Below, piece by piece: positions 24,518-36,453 of a stretch of DNA of 64,000 bases. Every line of letters starts with the position of its first letter. Within the stretch, counting starts at the first letter, position 1. Made by a program: the position numbers and the translations under genes. Source of the DNA: Utricularia gibba (taxonomy: Eukaryota; Streptophyta; Magnoliopsida; Lamiales; Lentibulariaceae); the NCBI GenBank assembly GCA_002189035.1, contig NEEC01000017.1, positions 310,001 through 374,000 of the forward strand. Reading direction: 5' to 3'. A model generated the notes under the pieces. The model did not search any database. It had not been told where the DNA came from and saw only the letters and a list, made by a program, of their open reading frames with translations.

Positions 24518-27016
24518 CCTCACGTCGGTCACGGGCTCCCTTCCCTTCTCTACGTCCATCACCGTCCTACTCAACCCATCCCCGCATCATGACCCCCATC
24601 CAAATTTTATGTCATTACTTTATATCTAGTTGCTATTACAAAACGTCATCTTTTGTGTACAAAAAAAGACAACCCCCATAAAAAAATGTCCAAACACGTG
24701 TGTGGGTCCATGAGGAGGGATTTGATACACGAGTTTGGAGGAAGGTTTGAGCAGGTTACAATTAAGTTTTTTTTGTATTCGATTGGCTAAATTAAACTGA
24801 TATGAAACGACAAGTACAAATTCAGTAAAGAGGTAGAGTTACGTAAATCCAAAATACATTTCTATTTTGATTTTTTAATTTTTTTTTTCTAAACACCAGG
24901 AATAATCGTGGGGTGGACTCAGCCCCAGTTCTTGTAAGGTACCATAGATTTGGAACCACTCCATGGAAATTTGACTCAAGTCGACATCCACTGAATCCGG
25001 CCTCCATAGAAAAAGGCAATGCACGGGGATTTATTGATTCTTGGCTACATTCAATTCAGGTGTTGTTTTCTACATTCTTTTACAAGTTAGAAATTTAGTT
25101 CAACTACTTTCCCATTACGTAATCTAAATTAATATCTTTTTGTGATTTTTTGAGTTTAATGAGGGTGAAGTTTATATGCGTTTATGTCAGTAAATAATAT
25201 GTTTTCAGTATTTAATAAAGATATAATTAATAGTTCATAAAATAGTCATTAGTCATTTGAACTTCTTTCTTAAGTTATAACAATGATGTGCCATATATAA
25301 CTGTGAGAGAGGTTGATGGAAGAAAACTTATTACTCACTATTTTTTGTGACAAAAAATGTACCAGATTAGGGAAAAAACGTATTAGAAATATAATATAGT
25401 TTTAAATAATGTGGGATAAAAAATGTAGTCTCTCTTAAATACTAGTTTTAGTTTAAATTTTAATAAGAATAATAGAACAATATGGAGAAATAATGCATTA
25501 AAAAATATTTTCAAAAAAAAATCTGGATGATATTGTTCTGACTTTTGAGTTGGAAACCATAATTGATGGAAAATTATATAGAACTTTAGTTTTTTTTTAT
25601 ATATTTTGAATATTTGATACTTTTTTCTTACATTTAGATATTATTATGAATATTAATCTAGTTTCAATTTATGATATTATGATTTGCTTTTTTTTTCCAT
25701 AAATGTTTAAAATATATAATGGTGGTATTGTTACTTTAACTTATATTCTTTAACTACATTTTTATTTTTATTTTTGATGTTTTACTATGGCTCTGATAGA
25801 TTTAAGGATATAAGAAATATCAAATAAAACTTAAAAAATTGATTTGGAATTGGAGTAAAGAATTGAGACGAATATAATAAATTGATATTTTTTGATAGAA
25901 ATCGATAGCAATGAATAAATTTAGTTTCATTTATTTTATAAAATGGCGAATTCAAGTATCAAATGATTAGTAAAACTCAAATATCCCAGTAGTTGAACCT
26001 TTAGAAATTAGCATATATAAATTATGTTATTTCAAATTATGTAAATTAAAATTAAAAGTTGGTTTTACCATATTACCGAAATGAATCTAAGTTATCATTC
26101 TTTTTATTTACATTCTATCAATATTACTTATTTTCCGTTAATTTACTTAATTTCATTTACGATTTCAGTATACTAGGTTAGCTTTAATTATACTCAAACT
26201 ACGATCAAACTGTAATTGTGCAACTTATTAGCACCCTACATGTATAAACTGTTCGTATTCAATCTTATTAACATCATGATTAACTTTAAAATCAAATAGA
26301 TGATTATTGATTATACATTGTTGGATTACTATATTTATTATGTTATTTTACTAGATATTTATATTTTTAAAGTTTTTTTTTACTTCAATAATATTAAAGA
26401 AGTTCATTATTACTCTCTCATAAGGGATCCCATTTGGAACCTATATAATTCAATAATTTTATTTGCTCTTTATATGAAATTTTTTATTTTTATTGAAGTT
26501 TCGTAGAGTCATATTAAAAAGATATTATTGTGTTACTGATCACATACACTTTCTTGATAAAATTTGTATTCTACAAGTGGTATTAAAAATATATTAGTCA
26601 AATACCATACTTTTAGCTTAATTTTGCAAAATACCACAAGTTTTAGAAAAAAAAATTGTAAAATACTATTAAGTCAACATTAACGTATTATTTTACTTCA
26701 AAATATAAAATAAAACTTATAAAAAATTGTAATATAAAATTTATAAAATAGTTTAATTAATATTAAAATTAAATATTAATGTTATTTATAATATAATTTT
26801 CTCGTTTTATATTAATTTTTTTTATGTATATTACTAATCAATTTTAGACGTTAATTATCACCACCATCATTCTCTTGAATGCTGCTGCATACAAGTAATA
26901 TCCAAAGATTTTTAGATGCTGCTTGATGTAGCATCCAAAGAATCTTAATAGTTGTTTTATTTTAGATGTAAATTCTGAATTTATTTGAATGTTGTTGATG
27001 TTATCTAAATCATTAT
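24518..27016. other. AT-rich spacer, no gene seen
   Basis: About 2.5 kb between CYP72A copy 4 and the first Copia fragment. A 60-codon plus-strand frame at 24913-25098 has no recognisable motif. No gene or defined repeat could be supported. Confidence 0.5.
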
Positions 27017-27358
27017 TTAGAAAATTATAAATATTATTTTATAATAAATAAATGTAGATTTTAGTATTAGATGTAATACTAGAATAGCATGCATAAATAT
27101 GGATAGGTAACTCACGACAAATGTGATATCAGGTCGAGTGGTTGTGAGATATAGTAATGATCCAACTATTCGTTGATAGTCTTGTACCTCAACAGTTTTC
27201 TTTTGATCATGTAAGGAGTTTGATTCTTCTAAGTTTATCAATTTTAAGATCGTATTTGCTTTTTGTTTCAGGTAGGGAGAAAGAGGAGTATATGCTTCTC
27301 TTGATACGTTCATCTCAAATTTCTTTAGTAAGTCCTTTGTATATTTCCTTTGAGTCAA
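27017..27358 (-). pseudogene. Copia retrotransposon reverse-transcriptase fragment
   Basis: The minus-strand frame contains TQRKYTKDLLKKFEM and YQRIVGSLLYLTTTRPDITF, the conserved C-terminal part of the Copia reverse transcriptase (family pattern Q-KY--DLLKKF and Y---VGSLLYL--TRPDI-F). Only this piece is present; no integrase or LTR could be linked to it. Confidence 0.8.
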
Positions 27359-27999
27359 AAAAATGTAATTTGGAGCCTTTTCAATTTTTCTAGATTGGTA
27401 AGTAGTTGTTCAGCACTTGTTGCTACTTCACCATCTTTGATTTTGAAATTGTAGACATGATTCCACAATTTTTGAATTTCTCTTCATAAGGAAAGTTCAT
27501 GTCATCCATGGTTTCGTCAGACAATTCTTACCTTTGGCATCCCTTGTTTTTTCAACGTGAGGTGTCATTGGGTCGTGAATTTACAATAGAAACGTGTGCA
27601 CAATTCTCATAAGTATCTTTTCTCTTTTCTTATAACTATCCAGTCTTGGCATTCTTATTAAACCATAATAGGTGAGATATAAGGCGCCCTTGTCCATAGT
27701 TCTATAGTCAAAAGAGTCACCTCTTATTAAAGAATCACAAACTCAAGCCATACAAAATATATCATATTATATCTTTCTCACATAACATTCATACTTTTTG
27801 GCTTTCCATTTATACATGATGCCTCAAATACAATTGGCATATTAGTCGTAATCCCTATGGTACAACCACGTTGCTAGAGATATGCGTCCATATTTCTTCC
27901 ATTTTTTCCTAGCTTATTCTAAATGTTGATATTCAAGTCTTTGCTTAAGTTAAGAATCTATTGTCCATGATTTGCAGCTGATACTTCTGCTATGCTATG

Positions 28000-28207
28000 T
28001 ATTCAGCTTCGGTGGAAGATTGTGCTACCAAATCCTGAGCAAATATTCAAATATTTAAATTCAACTAAATCCATGGGATTATATTTTAAAAAACATACTA
28101 ACATTTCCTTCCAAGGAATTGTAGACTCTGACTTTGCAAGGGATTATTCCGATTTGAAGTCCACTACTGGATATCTATTTATGTTGGGATCAGCCTCTTT
28201 CTCATAA
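28000..28207 (+). pseudogene. Copia RNase H-region fragment
   Basis: The plus-strand frame reads IFKYLNSTKSMGLYFKK and then GIVDSDFARDYSDLKSTTGY followed by LFMLGSASFS. This is the Copia segment that directly follows the reverse-transcriptase end seen at 27017-27358, but it is on the opposite strand. The two pieces are therefore from different copies or were separated by an inversion. Confidence 0.8.
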
Positions 28208-28479
28208 AATAAATATAAAAGTGAGATAAAAAATAATGTAGAATAAATACATTAAATTGTAAATTTTCATTATAAATAATATATCTTCTTATGATGCATG
28301 CATCTTTTAAAACAACTCATGTTAGAATGAATAATAAATAACGTATATCATTAGTGAAAAACTAAAGTTGCTTGACCACTTTCGGTTACTATGGACTTCA
28401 TGTATGTTGATAAATTTTATATTCTCAATAAATTGGATACATATGATGAAGAACGTAAAATATTAAGAAGAGGTATTGA

Positions 28480-29738
28480 TGCATGTCATTTCTACAGCAA
28501 ATTTTAAATATTTTCAAAACTTGTAAAACACAAAATACGTAATACGAAATAAAAGATGTGACAAATGTAATTGATGAAGATTGAGTACGGGGATAAGATG
28601 ATTGTAAATAAACAATAGAGATAAATGTAAGCGATGAACCTTAAATAAAGCGAATTTTTCTGGATTTGGAATCCTGTCCAACTACATTCGCCCATCTCCA
28701 CTCTTCTCTAGTTTTCTCAAGTACTCGGTTAAAAGAGTAAAGAATTGTTTATCCTCCCTTGCACTCTCTTACAAGAAGGTACGAGAATAACTCAATGTTG
28801 CTCCTCCTCGGACGAACATGAAGATAAGAGGTTCTACCCTTGTACACTCATGGTTGAATTGCATATGTGTAACTACGTGTTACCAATGACCCAATGAGTC
28901 TAGATACGAGGTCACCATTTGTCCATTGATCCTGAGATATTGCCATACACAAAACACTATCTCCCTCATACCAAAAGGGCATGAGTTGATGCTTTCCACC
29001 TTCTTTCTCTTCAAAACTCGCAGGTAGTGATCAGCTAACAATGAATATGGAATAAAAGAACTGTTATAGAAAGACTATAGCATAGTCGTGCAAAGACATA
29101 TGGAACCCAATCAAATTCAAAGAAGAAAGAAAGATCAACTACCGAAATATAGATTTGGAAGTATCCCAATTTGGAAACAGAAGTTTCTAACGGTGAACGA
29201 CCATACAAGCTAAGGAAAACAGAAAAAAATTTTAGAGAGAAGCTAGAGAAAAATTCCTTTAGAGAGATAAACAAAGTCTAAACTAAAACTGGAATTGAAA
29301 TCTTAATTTTTTGAATTGAACTGAACTACTTTGTCTTAGTTTTCGTCTTCCTCTGGTTCTGTTGGATTGAGGCGAATTGCAAGAAAATGTCTGCTCTGAC
29401 ACTAGTATAGTAATGATTTCATATGTGAGAGACTCTTGTGTATCGTACATCAAGGCTGATCATTAGACGTTTGCAATCTTTCGGAAATCAAGGAAATGTC
29501 AATTGAGGAAGATCCATTTTGTCGCTATATACTGGGTTCTTTTCTCATACTTCCTGCCACGTGTATGCCTCTATAAAAACTTAAACAAAATTAGATAAAA
29601 ATATTAGATAAATGCAGGATTTAAGAAAATTACCCTAAAGTAAATAAAAATATAAATCTTATATTATAAACTCCTGATTAAACAACTTTAATCATATTTA
29701 GACATAAAAACAATCTAAAGGATAGTGAGAGAATGACA
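28480..29738 (-). repeat. LTR of family B, copy 2 (3' LTR of a minus-strand element)
   Basis: The copy runs from TGCATGTCATTTC to GAGAATGACA and matches the LTR at 3381-4679 block by block, with similar length (about 1.26 versus 1.30 kb). On the minus strand it is preceded by a polypurine tract, so it is the 3' LTR. The rest of the element upstream is lost. Confidence 0.6.
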
Positions 29739-29746
29739 CTTAAGAT

Positions 29747-29766
29747 ATTCCCCCACACTTAAATCA
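29747..29766 (-). other. Polypurine tract before the family-B LTR
   Basis: On the minus strand the sequence AAGTGTGGGGGAAT lies just before the LTR start. AAGTGTGGGG is the usual plus-strand primer context of many plant Gypsy elements, so it supports the orientation and the LTR boundary. Confidence 0.55.
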
Positions 29767-30039
29767 TGTTTGTCCTCAAGTATGCAAGTAGAAAAGCAAT
29801 CTATAGCTCTGGTAGTACCTAACACATGATGCATAACTAAGGTAACCTATTCGTCTCTAATTGCATGTACCACCTTCTATTTATTTCCAAACTCTTCAAA
29901 TCAATTTAAAGCATGCTACTTAAACAACAAAATCGGGGAAGAGGCAGCTTAGGATCACTCTCTGATTCAAAAGTTTTGGGCCGCATTGACTTATTCCCCT
30001 CTCTCTTCTATTTTTTTTTTTTTGAAAGGACCCCACGTT

Positions 30040-30347
30040 GGTGAAGAACTATCTAGATTACAAAACCTTATTCGGGCTTCCCTTGGGCACTTGCGTGTAA
30101 TGCATCGGTAGGCATCTCCAACAACCGTTGAAGCTAGCACTATCAATGCTTGAACTGTCTTCTCACGGTAAACCTTTTCTACTTTGGCTTTGTCTTCTGT
30201 AGAACCCTCAAAGATGGGTTCAGTGGCAATAATGGTCCAGATACCGTCTAGTTGTAGATATATCTCCATTTTTGGTACCCAAATATCATACTCTTTGCCA
30301 TCAAAAATAGGAGGAGATATGTTGGTGACAGACATTGTTGGATTCAT
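30040..30347 (-). pseudogene. Copia-type gag N-terminal fragment
   Basis: The frame starts MNPTMSVTNISPPIFDGKEY and continues DIWVPKMEIYLQLDGIW, then KTVQALIVLASTVVGDAY. This is the N-terminal domain of plant Copia gag (pattern P-F-G-NYD-W--KM-.YL---DLW). The rest of the open frame to 29991 (SSSPTWGPFKKKK) is not gag-like, so the gene breaks off near 30040-30060. No LTR was found upstream. Confidence 0.7.
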
Positions 30348-31455
30348 TTTTATGTATTGAAGGAAAACAATAGAAGTGCACTAGAATTTTGTGATATGAT
30401 AGAAGCATGAAGTATTCGAACCGAAGTTTTTGAAGACTGAGGTGTGTTGCTTGACTCAAATTCATGTCGGGTTCATCATGAAAGCAGTATAAATTGCATG
30501 TGGAGCTTTTGGGTGTGGGGTTTGTATGGTATGGGGATGTTGAAGTATATGTCTTGAGGAATGTATATTGTAGTATATACATCAAACAATTTTACATGTA
30601 TTTATAGATAAAGAAAAAGAACCGTTGGTTGTTGCAACGACTAATTTACCTATAGCCTTCAGCAGATAGGTATTAGATTAGGCATCATTAGTACTTGTGG
30701 CAAATGAAAAAAGCCTAATTGTGTGGTGGATTGGCCCTTGAATTCATGAGACCCATTTAGCTGCATGAGGATCCAAAATGATAATTCCCATATTCACAGA
30801 TCTTGCCTTCTTCATCCTTTAACTCTTCATAGAATCCTTATGATTTGGTTTAACGCACACAGCCGAATATTGCACTTTTACCTCAGATTTATTTTCGTTT
30901 TCCTTCAATTATTTCTATAGATTGAATTGCAAGAATATTCATTTTTTGAAGATTAGTTTTTTGGTCTCTTGAAGGATTATCTTCATTGAAAACCCAAAAT
31001 TTGATTTGTCAAATATTTTTTATTTGGACGATCACATCACTAATTGGAAATCCTTTATCTTCCCACAACTTCATAAATGAAATGATATTATCAATGTAAG
31101 CGTGTTTCAAATGAGATAAGAGTACTTGCATTGAATAAAGTATAGACTTGATGAATCATTGAATTGGTAATCTCAATCCACATCTAAAGTATTTGTGTTA
31201 ACAGTAAAATCATGAGAACCAATACGAGATGATATTTTATTTGAAATTTGTTTATTGATTTCCTTATATGAAATAACAAAATTCGTTGACACCATATATA
31301 TTTGTTTTATATTGTGAACAATAGTCATTTGCTATGTTAATATAATAATTTTTTAAAATATTAAAAACTATATACTAACAAAAAATAGTAATTTACAAAA
31401 TTGAATTGATTTTTTTTTGAAAAATTACTAAGAATTTAAATAAATCAAATATAAA
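30348..31455. other. AT-rich spacer before the Tat element
   Basis: About 1.1 kb with no supported gene. The minus-strand frame at 30301-30585 overlaps the gag start and shows no independent similarity. Confidence 0.5.
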
Positions 31456-31460
31456 TTATT
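31456..31460. repeat. Target site duplication, left copy (TTATT)
   Basis: Identical to 39682-39686 immediately after the 3' LTR. A 5-bp duplication is the normal footprint of LTR-retrotransposon integrase. Confidence 0.85.
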
Positions 31461-31998
31461 TGATAAGGGAAAAATCGGCCAAGGGTAATCGGTTCCTAAA
31501 AGGCTGCCAAAAGAGATACCGAGGGGATAACGCCAGACGACAGATCGACGTCTGTCAGAAATATGACAGGTATGGCCATATGACATAGTCTAAAAAGCGG
31601 CCGAATTACGGTATAACAGGCGGCTGATATCTGAAAAGCGAGGTCGTATAGTAGGAGCAGAAAGCAACAGATATTTGCAGACACCAGAATTTGGTCAGAG
31701 TGAGCTCTCCTATAAATAGACGGAATTATGACAAGAAATGGGAGGGGGGGGGGGGGACTAAAAAGATTTCTTCAATTTGTATTCTCCTCTTCGCGATCTC
31801 CATCTAGTGAAACTCTTTTTCGGCAAGCTCCGGCAGCTCCGTGGTTTTTTTGCTTTCCGGCGATTTTCATGTAAAAAATCCTTGCTCATTCTTATTTCAA
31901 TCACACCAACCGTGAAGAACGTGACGAAGCGTGGCATTCCTGACCGCGCCTATCACCTGAAATCGACCTCCCACCGGATACCGATTTCACCCATAACA
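31461..31998 (+). repeat. 5' LTR of the Tat element
   Basis: 538 bp, TG...CA ends. It contains a TATA box (CTCCTATAAATAGACGG at about 31708-31724) and a run of 13 G (31744-31756) that is only G6 in the 3' LTR. Confidence 0.92.
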
Positions 31999-32002
31999 TA
32001 TT

Positions 32003-32020
32003 TGGCGCCCACCGTGGGGC
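32003..32020 (+). other. Primer binding site of the Tat element
   Basis: TGGCGCCCACCGTGGGGC starts four bases after the LTR end. This is the usual tRNA-primed start context in Tat and related plant Gypsy elements. Confidence 0.8.
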
Positions 32021-32076
32021 TACGTTCCACAGTCCCATTTGAGAAACCCACAGGAGCCACTCGCTAATCACGAGTC

Positions 32077-33364
32077 ATGGCGGAAAATAGCACAGCTACC
32101 GACCCGGCTCATGACAGAAGTGCCAACACGCGAGACCCCGGCCTTATGATCACTAGCAGTGAGCAACTGAAGGCCCTGCTAACGGAAATCCTTACCGACC
32201 TCCGGGCACCTTCAGGTCTCAACTCCAACGCCCAGGAGAGAATACGTTAAACCGCACCACGAACGGTGAAGCAACCTCTTATTCCGGAGTACCCCCAGAT
32301 ACGGAGACTGAAACCGAAGAGGAGATGCTACGGAGAAAGAGGCGCAACCAAGTCGTGTATGAGCCAGTAGATGATAGGGAAAACATGACTAGCAAAATCT
32401 TGGAAGAAAGAGAAGAAGAGTTGAAGAGAGAGTTAAACCAGATCCGCGAGAGGAAAAGATTTATCGATAAGCGGATGTTGGCAGGGAGAAGAGAGGATAG
32501 AGGCTTCAGGGACGTTTTCGATCAGAACGTATCCACTGGGAGAGGAGATGTTTTGGCCGATATTGCTTTGGCCTTGAAGAGTGGAGTTGAGGGAGCGGCT
32601 GGACCCACAACGATGCGTTTTGACCCTTTCTCGGACAATTTAGTCGGAGAAGAGCCCAAGAGAGGATTCAAAGTCCCAGACAGATTACCCACGTATGACG
32701 GAAAAGGGGACCCCATATCGCATGTAACCGACTTCGATATGAGGATGTCCACGGTTCGACATTCAGAGGCCATGAAGTGTAAGCTGTTTGCTTGCTCTCT
32801 CCAGAAAGGAGCAAAGACTTGGTTTAAATAGTTAGAACCATATAGCGTGGCATCTTATCGGGAATTAGTACTGCTCTTCACTACCCGATACACTGTTAAC
32901 ATTGAAGCTCCACCTTCGAAGGCATCACTATACTCTATTCGGTACGATCACCGAAAAGAGAGCTTGCGAAGATTCATCGATCTATTCAACTGCTTGGTGC
33001 AGGATGTCCAATTGGATTTAAAAGAAAGGATGGAAATAATGAAGCGGGCTTTAGGAACGTCGAAATTGGGACAGAGTCTATCGAAGTCCCCACCAAAGAA
33101 TCTCGGAGAATTGCTAAGGAAAATCATGAAGTACATCCGAGTGAACGACGACCTGAGGGCCGAGATGAAAAGCCGCGTGGAGATTCGTCCAGTCCCACAG
33201 TAGGAGACCCAACTTAACTGGGGACCCAGGCCGAATAAACGCCGTAAAGTATATCAAATGGAACCAACCAGAACAGATGCCTACTGCGAAATACACAAGA
33301 CCACCGGGCATGATACTGCCTACTGCCGACTGATGAAGAGGATGATCGAGCAGTATCACGGGTA
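32077..33364 (+). pseudogene. gag gene of the Tat element (broken)
   Basis: It starts MAENSTATDPAHD and stops at 32250 after a frame slip. The main frame resumes before 32325 with a charged coiled-coil region (EEREEELKRELNQIRERKRF). The capsid-like part follows (FKVPDRLPTYDGKGDP, CKLFACSLQKGAKTWF). A TAG at 32829 replaces the expected Gln codon in WFK-LEPYSV, after which the frame continues to 33203. Beyond another stop the sequence shows CEIHKTTGHDTAYC, a gag-type zinc-binding remnant. The protein would coat the element RNA, but this copy cannot make a full-length product. Confidence 0.85.
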
Positions 33365-35700
33365 AATTGGCTGCCCTCAGCCGTTTCATATCTCGGTCAG
33401 CCGATAAGTCGACATCCTTCTTCAAGGTCTTGCGAAAGGGAAGCGTTTTAGAATGGAACGAGGATTGTCGGATTGCTTTTGAGAAACTCAAAGAATATCT
33501 CTCATCACCCCCGCTTCTTGTGGCTCCAAAGGCAGGGGAGCCCTTAGGACTATATCTGTCTATATCGCCCGTTGCAGTCAGCGCAGTCTTGACAACCATC
33601 TCGGCAGATAATCACTTGCCGGCGTATTATGTGAGCAAAGTTTTGTTACCGGCTGAAACCCGCTATACGGTGACAGAAAAATTCATCTTGGCTCTGAAGA
33701 TGGCGGCCACCAAATTAAGGTCATATTTCCAAGATCGGCACATTGTGGTATTTATCAATTAGCCTCTGAAGAACATCCTGTCTCGTCCAGACATTTCCGG
33801 AAGGGTTGCCAAATGGGCAGTTGAATTAAGTACAATGGATATTGAGTTTAAATCGAGAACATCAATCAAGGCCCAACCTCTTGCTGATTTTGTGGTCGAA
33901 ATGACCAGGCCTATAGACCGTTTCATGGAAGCCAATGACCGATGCGCTATGTACGTGGATGGCTCAACATACAACAGCGTCGGAGGAGGGATAGACATTA
34001 GAACCCGAGAAGGAGAGCATATTTATATTACGGTGAAATTCTTATTCCCTGCCTCCAACAATGTGATCGAATATGAAGCCCTGATTAAGGGGATGAAAAT
34101 CACCAAGAAGCTGGGAGTGGCAGAACTCGACGTTTACACCGAATCGCGGCTTGTGCAAGGGCAATTTTCTGGAGAATACGAAACCCATGACTCCCTCATG
34201 GCTCTGTACCATGTCTAGGTGAAGGAATTGGCTAAAACCTTCAAGGAGTTCACCTTGTCGCACATAGCACGTGAGAAAAACGGGTCTGCGGATAGCCTCG
34301 CTCGATTCGCAGCAGCGTTTCACAAGTTAAGAGAAGGAAGTGTGACAATTCGGTTGCGGGACCAACCTTCGGTGAGCCTATGAGCCGTGAATCATATCAC
34401 CCATCAACCAAGAAACAATATCTCTTCACAACTGAGTCCCCTTGATGACTGGACGACGCCCTACATCCGGTATTTACAAAATGGGAAAACCCCATCTGAT
34501 AAGCCGAAAGCCCGACAGTTAGAGACTAGAGGGAAGAGGTATACGTTGGTGAATGGAATTCTCTATCGCAAATCCTTAGATGGACCCTTATTGTGGTGCA
34601 TCGGGGCAAAGCATTCTCAAGAACTCATAACCGATCTACATGAGGGTGAATGCGGCAGCCATATTGGAACACGATCCTTATGCCGGAAAGTTCTAAGAAC
34701 CGAGTACTACTGGCCAACTATGAAGCAGGATATTACCGATATGGTGAAGAAGTGCAAAGTGTGCCAATACCATGCAAGTATACCAAGAAAACCAGTAAGC
34801 AAACTGACCTCTCTCCCACTCTCCTGCCCCTTCGACCGATGGGGGGTGGATATAATGGGGCCTTTCCCCCACACCTCGGGTCAAAGGAAATTCGTCATCG
34901 TGGGTGTTGAGTATTTTTCCAAGTGGGTAGAGGCTGAAGCTGTGGCAAAGATCTCGGAGGAGACCGTTATCCGATTTCTGTGGAAAAACATCTTCATCCA
35001 GTTCGGAATCCCTCGAGAGCTAGTGACTGACAACAGAACTCAATTCGCCGAAGGAAAAATGGATGCATTTCTGGATAAGTATTCGGTCAAGCGCAACTTC
35101 GCCTCGGTATATCACCCGCAAAGCAATGACCTCACAGAGGTAACGAACCGAACGCTCCGACTAGGTATGAAGACTAAGCTCGAAGATTTCGGGGGTCATG
35201 GGTAGATCGCTTAGATGAGGTACTGTGGTCATATCGCACTACCCCTCGAACCACCACGGAAGAGTCCCCATTATTATTGGTTTACGGTTCAGAAGCCGTA
35301 TGCCCTATCGAACTGACCTTGAAGAGCTACTGGGTAGAGCATTATAACGAAGAAGAGAATATTGAAGTCCGAAAACTGGAATTGGAGCTGTTGGAAGAGA
35401 AGCGACGAAGCATCTATAGCCGACTAGGGGCTTATCAGAGAAGAACGGAGAAGAGTTACAACAACTCGGTATCCCCAAGGGAGATTTGGTGCTCCGAAGC
35501 ATCCAACCAAAAAGACACGTTGGGAAATTAGACCGCAACTGAGAAGGCCCTTATCGGATTTCAAGGGTGATCGGAAAAGGAGCATATCGCCTGGAACAAT
35601 TAGATGGCGCGGAACTCCCAAGGTCATGGAACGCATCACATCTAAGGAAGTTCTACGCCGAACCGACTCAATATCAATTTCTGTCACAGGATTCAGCATT
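33365..35700 (+). pseudogene. Partial pol of the Tat element: RT tail, two RNase H regions, integrase
   Basis: Gag remnants run straight into GKLAALSRFISRSADKSTSF, the C-terminal part of reverse transcriptase with its linked RNase H (33367-33762). Protease and the RT palm with its YxDD box are absent. A second RNase H follows (MYVDGSTYNSVGGGIDI, ASNNVIEYEALIKGMK; 33948-34218), a Tat-lineage trait. Integrase is open at 34387-35205: H-H-C-C zinc module (ending CKVCQYH), and catalytic Asp, Asp and Glu in GVDIMGPFP, VTDNRTQFA and NDLTEVTNRT. After a stop and frame slip at 35205 the C-terminal part continues (YRTTPRTTTEE, LLVYGSEAVCPIEL, AYRLEQLDG) to about 35.7 kb. Non-functional. Confidence 0.88.
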
Positions 35701-36453
35701 CTCTTCCCCAAAACGCTCATGCACCTATAAATTCCTCCGAAATGGAGATGGGAAAACAAAACACAAGCCCTGGCCGAATCGCGTAAGCCCAGGTAGACCA
35801 TCAAAGATCTAAAAGCTCTGGCCAAGTAACATAAGCCCAGACGAATCTCTTATATCGGAGTCCCCTGCGGGATACAGCAAATCGACTCGGGGTCTCCCAC
35901 GATATATATATGCGATCCATCAACCCAGGCGTCAATAGCAAGAATAAGCCCTGGTACGATTCGGGGACCGGTTTATGTAAATCGCACGCGTAAGCCCCGA
36001 AAAGCCCTTAAGTATTGACCTTATTGTCGGAATCTCGAGGCGGCGAGAGCACCCAAAGCAAATCCACCCATGTTCAAAATAATGGGGTATGGCCAGAAGA
36101 GGGCCCTTTCGGATTAGGGAAGTCGCTCAACCCATGAGGGGTTCCGACCTACTTCCCTAGCAGCGGTTCAGCTCGCATGAGGAAATATTAAGGCAAACTA
36201 AAATAAAAAAGCCCAATCAAAGGGTTCGCGAGGAGGCATCCACACCCGAATCACAAAAGCATAGGCGAATCTACAAGTCTAAGCACGTAATAGACACAAT
36301 GAACCAACTCGAGGCTTCCCCGAAATGTGAACGTCACCAAAGGCAAAAGTGATGCACAAAAAATAGAGTAAATTAGAAGAAAACCCCGAACCGGGAGACC
36401 AAAATTATCCAAAAAGCCCCACAACAGGGGGAAAAACATCAAGTCAAAAATTA

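Noticed and set aside
24913-25098. 61-codon plus-strand frame after CYP72A copy 4
   Set aside because: No recognisable motif, no splice partner and no promoter.
32522-32773. Minus-strand frames inside the Tat gag and integrase regions
   Set aside because: Mirror images of the coding strand; the true antisense gene lies only in the 3' region (36.4-38.9 kb).
33965-34218. Second RNase H as a captured host gene
   Set aside because: A second RNase H before integrase is a known standard feature of Tat-lineage elements.
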